Source of the DNA: [Actinomadura] parvosata subsp. kistnae
GTDB taxonomy: Bacteria > Actinomycetota > Actinomycetes > Streptosporangiales > Streptosporangiaceae
Length of the DNA: 64,000 nucleotides
Direction: 5' to 3'
Assembly: GCF_900323885.1 (NCBI RefSeq)
Contig: NZ_OOHJ01000018.1
Location: 2,963,001-3,027,000, forward strand
Shown: positions 54,101 through 59,848 of the stretch, one piece after another
Layout of the letters: every line of letters begins with the position of its first letter
How positions within the stretch are numbered: the stretch's first letter is position 1
Made by a program: the position numbers and the translations under genes
The notes under the pieces: generated by a model
What the model was told of the DNA's origin: nothing
What the model saw: only the letters and a program-made list of their open reading frames with translations
Databases searched by the model: none

Positions 54101-56815
54101 TTCGTGGGCCGCCACCAGCAGCTGCACCAGCTCCGGCAAACGCTCCAAGAGGTCGTCGCCGACCGGGCCTGCCGGTTGGTGACCGTGATCGGGCCGCCGG
54201 GCATCGGCAAGTCCCGGCTTGCCGCGCGCCTGCTGGAGGAGGACACGGTCCAGGTCTCGGTCGTGATCGTCCGCTGCGCCTCGTACGGCACGGGGGCGGA
54301 GCTGCCGCAACTCGTCAGGCAGATCCCGGTCGGCGGGGAGGAGCGCGTCGGTCGGGCTCAGGTTGGAGGGGAGGAGCGCGTCGGTCGGGCTCAGGTTGGA
54401 GGGGAGGAGCGCGTCGGTCGGGCTCAGGTTGGAGGGGAGGAGCGCGTCGGCCCGGCACAGGTTGGAGGGGAGGAGGACGCCGGTCGGGCTCCGGGAGGGG
54501 GCGACCAGGAGCGGGCCGGTCGGACTCCGGCTGCAGGGGAGGAGGAGCACGTCGGGCGTGCTCTGGCAGCAGGCGACGAGCAGGAGGGCACCCGCCGGAC
54601 TCCGGTAGGCGGGGAGGGGGAGCGTGCTGGCCGATCTCGGATCGGAGAGGAGGAGCGTGTCGGTCGGGGCTTGGCAGGGGGCGAGCAGGAACGTACCGGT
54701 CGGGCTTTGGCAGGAGGTGAGCGGGAGCGTGGTCGCCGGGCCCCCGTCAGCGAGGAGGAGCGGGTGCGGCGGGTTTTGGGGGTGGTGGGGCAGCCGTTGC
54801 AGGCCGATGAGATGTTCTGGGCCGTGCGGAGGCTGCTTGAACGGGCCGCCGCCCGTCGTCCGCTGGTCGTCGTGGTTGACGATGCTCAGCATGCTCCGCC
54901 CGAGTTGCTGGACTTGCTCGACTACCTCGTCGCCTGCTCCACCGGCGCGCCCATCCTGCTCCTGTGTTTGTCGCGTGAGCGGCGGCCGTCCTGGTCGGAG
55001 GCGGTGGTGTTGGGGCCGTTGTCGGAGCAGGAGGCGTACAAGCTGGCGGAGAACGCGGCGGCCGGGGCCCTCGATCAGGGCGAGGTGGAGGCGGTCGTGC
55101 GGGTCGCGGAGGGGAACCCGTTCTTTCTGGAGCAGCTTGTCGCGGCCAGGGAGGAGACGGGGACGGCGGCGTTGCCCATGACCGTTCAGGCGGTGCTGGC
55201 GGCCCGTATCGATCATCTCGATCCTGGTGAGCGGATGGTGTTGCAGTACGCCTCGGTCGAGGGTGTCACGTTTCATTGGGGGGCGGTCGCGGCGCTGGTG
55301 CCGGGGGGTGCGCGGGCGGCTCTCATGTCTCTCGTACGGAAGAATCTGGTCAGGGCGGACACGGCGGAGTTCGCCGACGAGGACGCGTTCCGGTTCTCGC
55401 ATGCGCTCATCGGCGAGGTCGCCTACGACAGCCTGCCGAAGCGGACCCGCGCCGACCTGCACGAGCGGATCGCGGGCTGGCTGGCGGGCAAGGCGGGCGC
55501 GCAGCCGGCGGCGATCGGCCACCATCTGGAGTCGTGCGTGCGCCTGCGGGGCGAGCTGGGGCTGTCGGGGGAGCGGGAGCGGGCGCTGGCGCGGGAGGCG
55601 GCCGCGCAGCTCGCCGCCGCCGCGCCTGCCGCGTTGCTGAGAGGGGACGTGGTGGCGGGCGCCCGGTTGTGGCGGCGGGCGGTCGCGCTCATGCCGTGCC
55701 GTGATCCCGGACGTGCCGCGTTGCTGCCCAGGCTGGGGGCGGCGTTGCACGAGGCGGGACGGTTCGAGGAGGCGTACGAGGTGCTCGCCGAGGCGATCTC
55801 CGTCGGCGAGCCGGGCGTGGTGGCGCTGGCCGAGGTGGAGCGGGAGCGGGTGCGGCTGCAGGCGGGCACCGGCTGGTCGCTGGCCGACGCGCGGCGGGTG
55901 GCGGACCGGGCCCTGGGCGTGTTGCGCGGCGACGACCGCGGCCTGTGCCGGGCGTGGTGCCTGCGGGCCTCGATCGACTGGACGGAGGGGCGGGCCGCCG
56001 CGGCCGACGAGTCGTGGCGGCACGCCGAACGGCACGCGGTGCTCGCGGGCGACGACCGGGAGCTGTACGAGATCCTGGGCTGGCGGGCGTCGGCGGCGGC
56101 GTTCGGACCGATGCCGGTGGCGACGGCGCTCGACCTGTGCGCCCGCAGCCGCGACCGGGTGGCGGGCAGCCCCGCCGCGATGGCCGTGATCCTGCATCCG
56201 TCGGCGTTGCTGCTGGCGATGCGGGGCGAGTTCGGCGAGGCCAGGGAGTGCCTGCGCGAGGCCGACGACATTCTCGGCGAGCTGGGCCGGCTGCAGTCGG
56301 CGGTGTCCCACCACGAGGCCATGATCGAGCTGCTGGCCGGCCGTCCTGAGCAGGCCGAGACGCTGCTGCGGGCCGGCTACGAGCGGCTGTCGGAGATGGG
56401 CGAGCGGACGCTGCTCGCGACCACGGCGGCGATGCTCGCCCGCGCCCTGCACCTGCGCGGCCTCGACGCGGAGGCGGAGGCCGCGTGCCAGGTCAGCGCC
56501 CGCAACGCCGGCGACGAGGACTTGCCCACGCAGGTCATGTGGCGCGGCGTCCAAGCCGGCGTCCTCGCCGCTCAGGGCCGGGACGGCGCCGTGGACATGG
56601 CCCGCGACGCCGTACGGCTGGCCCAGCGCACGGACCTGTCGCCGATCATCGCGGACGCCCTGTTCGATCTCGCAGTGGTCCTGTACGCCTCGGGCGCGCA
56701 CGAGCAGGCTTGTACCGAGGCCCGCAGGAGTGGAGCCCTGCACGAGCGCAAGGGCAACACCGTGTCGGCCGGGCACGTGCGTGCCTGGCTCGCGGCCCGA
56801 TCCCCGAGTGAATGA
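51179..56815 (+). CDS. Giant SARP-type regulator with degenerate cyclase domain, AAA ATPase and TPR region, expanded by tandem repeats
   Basis: 1878 residues from ATG 51179 (AGGAGG upstream). Trans_reg_C/winged helix about 1-95 (MELRILGPLEVLQGG... VDEVWG), BTAD start to about 112, then a long low-complexity block and a 41-copy hexapeptide array (171-416), BTAD remainder (417-540), Pro-rich repeats (about 550-600), a nucleotide-cyclase-like domain (about 707-950) split by decapeptide repeats (818-898), an AAA domain with VIGPPGIGKSRL (about 1003-1014) and Walker B VVVVDDAQH (about 1229), split by an 11-13-residue repeat array (1051-1200), and a helical TPR-like C-terminus. The cyclase domain lacks both metal Asp residues. 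All repeats keep frame, so the protein is probably made. Target genes are unknown. Confidence 0.85.
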   Translation: MELRILGPLEVLQGGRPLDLGAAKQQVILGVLLLHPNEVVPAGRLVDEVWGPAPPPSASKIVQGYVSGLRRILGGDAILTRGRGYLAVVPPGTLDAAHFEHLAQQGRAASLGRPLDFSWPPDPWRPTTLGRTANAGPAADLDHPPPPRRLTDPDPASDPRWAPNPEHPPGLGPAADLGRAVDPGRAADLGGVAGLGPAADLGRAANSGRPPDLGHAADLGGAAGPARAADVGGAADLGRAADPGGAADPGRAASLGPAAGLGRSADPGQAADLGPASDLGRTADCGRTPGLGPAADLGRAADPGGAADPARPVGLGPAADQGRAAGLGPAADPRPAADPGRAADPGRAADPGRAADPGWAASLGPAAGLGRAADPGRGAGHRPAAGLGRAADPGRGAGLGPAADLRRAADLERAAELYRRALSLWRGEALAGLTFMAAAAGEVERLTEQRIDVTEELMEAELALGGGAALVPDLRELAAAHPYRERPRAQLMLALYRSGRQAEALAVYRDTRRLLAEELGLEPGPALRRMEHLVLTQSPELTPNHPPLHHPPAPAHPTTNPPAPAHPTTNPPAPAHPTTNPPAPAHPTTNRPPAPGHPATGRAPAPRHPATDRPPASGHVANDRPPAPGGTASAPVSRETGALPGAPTPLAQSTPAVPQPPNPHAPEVPHPSNMSQAPAVPQPSDVSQAPEVADVPDAFHWPDAPEPKGTRRLVTVLAANAASTAALDPELLHRVLDAHTRTCADVVIRHGGSVLRPPGRPMAGVFGLSEVREDDAPRAVRAAVELRDALRAWQAEVERDHGVTLPVRLGVESGEAYVPDDSPSHSRVPDGSPVQGPVPDASPVQGHAPDGSPVWGYVPDGSPVQGLPVPDDSPVHGHVPYGSPVQGYVPGGSPVRGHAPDTGRQAATGHVFEAASQLQQAAPDGGILIGGRTYSLVRTIAETEPHAAPVAGAPAWLLCGLRRDPPPLGRSPVPFVGRHQQLHQLRQTLQEVVADRACRLVTVIGPPGIGKSRLAARLLEEDTVQVSVVIVRCASYGTGAELPQLVRQIPVGGEERVGRAQVGGEERVGRAQVGGEERVGRAQVGGEERVGPAQVGGEEDAGRAPGGGDQERAGRTPAAGEEEHVGRALAAGDEQEGTRRTPVGGEGERAGRSRIGEEERVGRGLAGGEQERTGRALAGGERERGRRAPVSEEERVRRVLGVVGQPLQADEMFWAVRRLLERAAARRPLVVVVDDAQHAPPELLDLLDYLVACSTGAPILLLCLSRERRPSWSEAVVLGPLSEQEAYKLAENAAAGALDQGEVEAVVRVAEGNPFFLEQLVAAREETGTAALPMTVQAVLAARIDHLDPGERMVLQYASVEGVTFHWGAVAALVPGGARAALMSLVRKNLVRADTAEFADEDAFRFSHALIGEVAYDSLPKRTRADLHERIAGWLAGKAGAQPAAIGHHLESCVRLRGELGLSGERERALAREAAAQLAAAAPAALLRGDVVAGARLWRRAVALMPCRDPGRAALLPRLGAALHEAGRFEEAYEVLAEAISVGEPGVVALAEVERERVRLQAGTGWSLADARRVADRALGVLRGDDRGLCRAWCLRASIDWTEGRAAAADESWRHAERHAVLAGDDRELYEILGWRASAAAFGPMPVATALDLCARSRDRVAGSPAAMAVILHPSALLLAMRGEFGEARECLREADDILGELGRLQSAVSHHEAMIELLAGRPEQAETLLRAGYERLSEMGERTLLATTAAMLARALHLRGLDAEAEAACQVSARNAGDEDLPTQVMWRGVQAGVLAAQGRDGAVDMARDAVRLAQRTDLSPIIADALFDLAVVLYASGAHEQACTEARRSGALHERKGNTVSAGHVRAWLAARSPSE
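51689..52426 (+). repeat. 18-bp coding minisatellite, 41 copies in register
   Basis: 738 bp read as 41 consecutive hexapeptides of consensus [LP]-G-R/P-A-A-D without one indel. The final unit is LERAAE, which is the native BTAD helix that continues as LYRRALSLWRGEALAGL. The array therefore grew from, or next to, the conserved motif. The opposite strand is also open through much of it because of the repeat composition. Confidence 0.9.
52831..52950 (+). repeat. 30-bp coding tandem repeat, four copies
   Basis: Units begin at 52831, 52861, 52891 and 52921. Three are identical and the fourth differs at its last two bases. They encode PPAPAHPTTN, followed by three decayed copies (PPAPGHPATG, APAPRHPATD, PPASGHVAND). 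They lie between the BTAD and cyclase-like domains. Confidence 0.92.
53630..53872 (+). repeat. 30-bp coding tandem repeat inside the cyclase-like domain
   Basis: Eight decapeptide units of consensus VPDGSPVQGH, one carrying an extra residue. They interrupt the cyclase-like domain between GVESGEAYV and the conserved TGHVFEAASQL. Confidence 0.88.
54329..54778 (+). repeat. 33-39-bp coding tandem repeat between Walker A and Walker B
   Basis: Four near-identical 33-bp units (54329-54460; VGGEERVGRAQ) are followed by nine decayed units of 11-13 residues. The array is rich in Glu, Arg and Gly and sits between the Walker A and Walker B motifs of the ATPase domain. Confidence 0.88.
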
Positions 56816-56827
56816 GAGAGACGTTCC

Positions 56828-57184
56828 ATGTCCCTGTCCCAGATCATCAAGGTCCTCGTCACGGACGACGAGGTGACGGTCGTCGGCAAGCACACCCCGT
56901 CGCCGGAGCAGGAAGGCTGCCTGGTGCACTACTACTTCGTGCTCAGCAAGGACGACGTCGCACTCGTACGCGGCGACACCGACACGGTCCTGCCGCGCAG
57001 CGTCCCCCCGAACCCCGCCCCCGAGACCACCTGGGTCGTGCCGCCCCTCCCCAGGCCGCAGGAGCTGAAGGAGGGCATGACCGTGCTCGCGACCGCGCTC
57101 GGCGTCATCGAGACCACGAACCCGCCCGGCTTCCAGACCCTCCTCTGGAGCCAGGAGCTGCCCGTCACCGCGAAGGAGGACTGA
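56828..57184 (+). CDS. Hypothetical protein downstream of the SARP gene
   Basis: 118 residues; ATG is 12 bp after the SARP stop, with GAGAGACG in front. Sequence features: IIKVLVTDDEVTVVGKHTP, VHYYFVLSKDDVALVRGD and a Pro-rich middle part, then PGFQTLLWSQELPV. Predicted small beta-rich soluble protein. I do not recognise a family. It is probably co-transcribed with the SARP gene and perhaps with the sigma factor that follows 13 bp later. Confidence 0.6.
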   Translation: MSLSQIIKVLVTDDEVTVVGKHTPSPEQEGCLVHYYFVLSKDDVALVRGDTDTVLPRSVPPNPAPETTWVVPPLPRPQELKEGMTVLATALGVIETTNPPGFQTLLWSQELPVTAKED

Positions 57185-57197
57185 GCCGGGAAGATTT

Positions 57198-57704
57198 TTG
57201 CAACGAAGGCGGGCGCCGGCACGTCCCTGGGAGGTGGACTTCGAGGATTTCGTCCGCGCCAGGGGGCCGGCGCTGCTGCGGTACGGCCTGGTGCTGACCG
57301 GCAACGCCGACGACGCGGCCGACCTGGTGCAGGAGGCGCTGCTCAGGCTCAGCTCCTCCTGGCGGCGGGTCCGCAACAAGGACGATCCCGAAGGCTACGT
57401 CCGCACGATCATGGCCAGGCAGCACGTGAGCTGGTGGCGCGGGCGGCGGCGCGAACACCTCACGGACGAGGTCGTCGCGCCGGTACGGGACGACGAGCAC
57501 GACCTCAAGGACGTGTGGCAACGCCTGCGCGCCCTGCCGCCCCGGCAGCGGGCCGTGCTGGTGCTGCGGTACCACGAGGAGCTCGGCGACGACGAGATCG
57601 CGGCGATCCTCGGGGTCTCACGGGGGACGGTCCGCAGCCAGGCGTCCCGCGCCCTCGCCACGCTGCGCGTCCGCGCCCAGGCGCTCAGCGGGAGGTGGGA
57701 GTGA
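57198..57704 (+). CDS. SigE-family ECF RNA polymerase sigma factor
   Basis: 168 residues from TTG 57198 (GGGAAG upstream); GTG 57234 is an alternative start. Region 2: DFEDFVRARGPALLRYGLVL, DDAADLVQEALLRL and WRRVRNKDDPEGYVRTIM. Region 4: LPPRQRAVLVLRYHEELGDDEIAAILGVSRGTVRSQASRAL. It is the typical SigE-like ECF group of actinomycetes, where the next gene often encodes a membrane-anchored regulator, as here. The stop overlaps a GTG as GTGA. Confidence 0.9.
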   Translation: MQRRRAPARPWEVDFEDFVRARGPALLRYGLVLTGNADDAADLVQEALLRLSSSWRRVRNKDDPEGYVRTIMARQHVSWWRGRRREHLTDEVVAPVRDDEHDLKDVWQRLRALPPRQRAVLVLRYHEELGDDEIAAILGVSRGTVRSQASRALATLRVRAQALSGRWE

Positions 57705-57781
57705 AGACCGGACAGGCGCTTGCTCGCCGTAGGGGTGGGGGCTGGGTCGTTCCCGCGTACGGGACCACCGCTCGCGTCGGC

Positions 57782-57871
57782 GGGCTTGCTTGCGGGTGCG
57801 GGCGTGATCGCGCGGGCGGGATCGCTCGCGGGTGCGGGCTCATTCGTAGGTGCGGGGTCGTTCGGGGACGT
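57782..57871 (+). repeat. 18-bp imperfect tandem repeat, five copies
   Basis: Five units of exactly 18 bp (57782, 57800, 57818, 57836, 57854), each starting GGG. In one frame they read as hexapeptides of form AG[LVS]xxx. They lie at the start of the anti-sigma-like gene, just after the sigma stop, in a stretch (57705-57887) that otherwise shows no conserved coding character. Confidence 0.75.
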
Positions 57872-57887
57872 GGCGGGAGGTGGCGTG

Positions 57888-58972
57888 GTGAGGAGTGAGG
57901 AGGAGCTGGCGCGCGCCATCCGGACGATCGGGGAGCGGGCCGAGCCGGTGGACCTGCTGGCGGGTGTGGCCGACAGGCGGCGGCGCAGGAGGGGCGGCGG
58001 GCGCGGGGCGTGCTGGCGGCGGTGTGCGCCGTCGTGCTCGGGTGGGTCGCGGTGGTCCTGTGGCCGTCGCCGACCGCTCCGGTCATCAGCACGCCGGAGC
58101 CGGTCATCGGTACGCCGGAGCCCGTCATCAGGACGCCGGAGCCGGTCACGGCCGTCGAGCGGAGGTGGCCGCAGGCGGTGTTCACGATGCCGGAGCGGTA
58201 CCGGCCGCTGGCGGCGATCGACGCGACGCGGGTGCTGGTGCTGGCCGCGCCGGCCACGATCGAGGTGTACGACTCCGCCACGGGACGGGCGAGCCTCGTA
58301 GCCACGCTTTCCGAGCCGCCGGGGCGGGTGGCGGCCGATGGTGAGTGGGTCGCGTGGGTGGGTGAGCGGGAGGTCGGGTTCGTGCCCTTGCGTGGGGGCG
58401 CGAAGCCCGTGCGGCAGGGGCCGGTCGAGGGTGAGTTCGTCGATCGGATCCAGGTCGTCGGCGATCAGGTGGTGTGGTCCGCGCCGGTCGGCGGGGTGTG
58501 GCGGCTCGACCTGCCGGCCGGGATGATCGAGCAGATCGCCGGGTCGGACGGGCTGCAGCTCGTCTCCTGGCCGTGGGCGATCGACGAGCCGCTCGACCTG
58601 CGCGGCAACCCCACGAGGCTGGTCAACCTGGCGACCGGCCGGACCGTGCCCATCAAGGCTGCGCGCGGGGTCGAAGGGCTGCGGTGCGGGCCCACGTGGT
58701 GCTCGGGTGTCAGGGACGGGGATGCTGTGCTGCAGCGGACGGACGGCAGCCGGCTGCGGGTGCGGCGGGGGTTGTCCGAGCAGGTGGGATCCGCTCCGTT
58801 CCGGGATCGGTTCTTCGTGGGGCTGGGGGTGTACGACGCCCAGGCCGATGAGCTGGTGCCGATCGAGCCGCCCGACGGGGAGTGGTCCGAGGCGCCGGGG
58901 GTGATCTCGTGGAAGGCGCGGGACGGCGGGGTGCGGGTGCTGAACCTGGCTGCCGTGCCACCTGCAAGGTAG
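57888..58972 (+). pseudogene. Membrane-anchored anti-sigma-like protein with N-terminal frameshift
   Basis: GTG 57888 (GGGAGG upstream) opens RSEEELARAIRTIGERAEPV and DLLAGVADRRRRR, the usual cytoplasmic N-terminus of SigE-partner proteins. The membrane helix (LAAVCAVVLGWVAVVLW) and the roughly 300-residue extracytoplasmic beta-propeller-like part (VGEREVGFVPLRGGAK, GVWRLDLPAG) lie one base back, from about 57992 to 58972. A single missing G in the G-rich stretch near 57985-58000 explains it. A GTG at 57701, coupled to the sigma stop, is in the frame of the membrane part but is separated from it by stops. Either a true lesion or an error. Confidence 0.65.
58082..58144 (+). repeat. 21-bp coding tandem repeat, three copies
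   Basis: Three 21-bp units at 58082, 58103 and 58124 encode VI[SGR]TPEP just outside the membrane helix of the anti-sigma-like protein. Confidence 0.85.
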
Positions 58973-59193
58973 CGGGCCGGGGGCGTGGGCCATGGTGTCC
59001 GCATGCGGTGGGTGGCGGAGGCCATGATGACCGCGATGCGGTAGGCGAAGCCATGGTGACCGATTCGGCCACGAAGATGGCCCACGGGGCGTCGTAACGG
59101 TGGTGCGCCACTGAAGGGGTCAGCGGGCGTCTCCCTGGAAGGTCGTCAGCCAGCTGCGGCGGGTGGGGTGACCCCCGCTTTGCCGTAACGGAT
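58973..59193. other. Convergent intergenic region with decayed tandem repeat
   Basis: Between the anti-sigma-like gene and gntR. Three imperfect copies of a roughly 30-bp unit starting GGCCATGxTGxCCG (58989-59075) are visible. No ORF of interest and no strong terminator. Confidence 0.5.
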
Positions 59194-59796
59194 TCAGGGG
59201 GTTTCCGCGTAGGAGAGGACGTGCTCGCGCAGCAGGACCCCAGCCCCCGGATCGTCGCGTTCGAAGGCGGCGAGGAGGTGTGCGTGGTCGGCGGCGTTCT
59301 CCAGAGCGTGCGTCCTGAACAGGCGGATCGACAGGTGCGTCCACACTTCGATGCCGAGTGACTCCCACACCGACAGCAGCACCTCGTTCCCGGCCGCTCT
59401 GACGATCTCGCGGTGGAAGGCGACGCCGTGGCGGACCTGGTCGGCGACGGGGCCGGCGGCGTGCATGCGGGCGAGGTGGGTGCGCAGGGCGGCGATGGGC
59501 GGGCGGCGCAGGCGGACGGCGGTCTCCTCCAGGCCGGCCCGGACCACGTAGACCTCGCGCAGGTCCGCCTGGGTGAGTTCGCGCACGCGCGCGCCCTTGT
59601 TGGGGGAGAACTCGATGAGGCGCAGTGCCGCCAGCTCGCGCAGCGCCTCGCGGACCGGGGCCTGGCTGACACCCGCTTCGGCGGCGAGCTGGCGCTCCAC
59701 AACGCGGTCGCCCGGCCCCCAGCGGCCGCTGATGAGGCCGTCGAGGAGGGTCTGGCGGATCTGGTCGCGGAGCGGCGAGCGGACGACGGGTTTCAC
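59194..59796 (-). CDS. GntR-family (FadR/FCD) transcriptional regulator
   Basis: 200 residues. The N-terminal winged helix is GDRVVERQLAAEAGVSQAPVREALRELAALRLIEFSPNKGARV, typical of GntR. The C-terminal helical FCD domain has the metal/ligand His in VAFHREIVRAAGNEVL and HAHLLAAFERDDP. FCD regulators sense carboxylic acids. It is divergent from aceE with a palindrome between them, so it probably controls aceE, as PdhR does in enterobacteria (inference). Confidence 0.88.
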   Translation of the reverse strand: MKPVVRSPLRDQIRQTLLDGLISGRWGPGDRVVERQLAAEAGVSQAPVREALRELAALRLIEFSPNKGARVRELTQADLREVYVVRAGLEETAVRLRRPPIAALRTHLARMHAAGPVADQVRHGVAFHREIVRAAGNEVLLSVWESLGIEVWTHLSIRLFRTHALENAADHAHLLAAFERDDPGAGVLLREHVLSYAETP

Positions 59797-59818
59797 GCCA
59801 TCAGACTACAGATGTCGG

Positions 59819-59830
59819 ATGATCGATCAT
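59819..59830. promoter_or_regulatory. 12-bp perfect palindrome, GntR operator candidate
   Basis: ATGATCGATCAT lies in the 52-bp gap between the divergent gntR and aceE starts. Perfect dyad symmetry and position suit the dimeric GntR regulator, and it would overlap the aceE promoter. Confidence 0.55.
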
Positions 59831-59848
59831 AGGGTGTTTAATGGAAGC

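Noticed and set aside
53087..57379. 1430-codon minus-strand open frame
   Set aside because: Antisense shadow of the SARP gene, with Arg/His/Gln-rich low-complexity composition.
57701..57898. 65-codon ORF overlapping the sigma stop as GTGA
   Set aside because: Low-complexity repeat-derived sequence without conserved features; more likely the damaged front of the anti-sigma-like gene than a real protein.
58973..59193. tRNA or small-RNA gene in the gap
   Set aside because: No cloverleaf elements or T-loop consensus seen; only decayed repeats.
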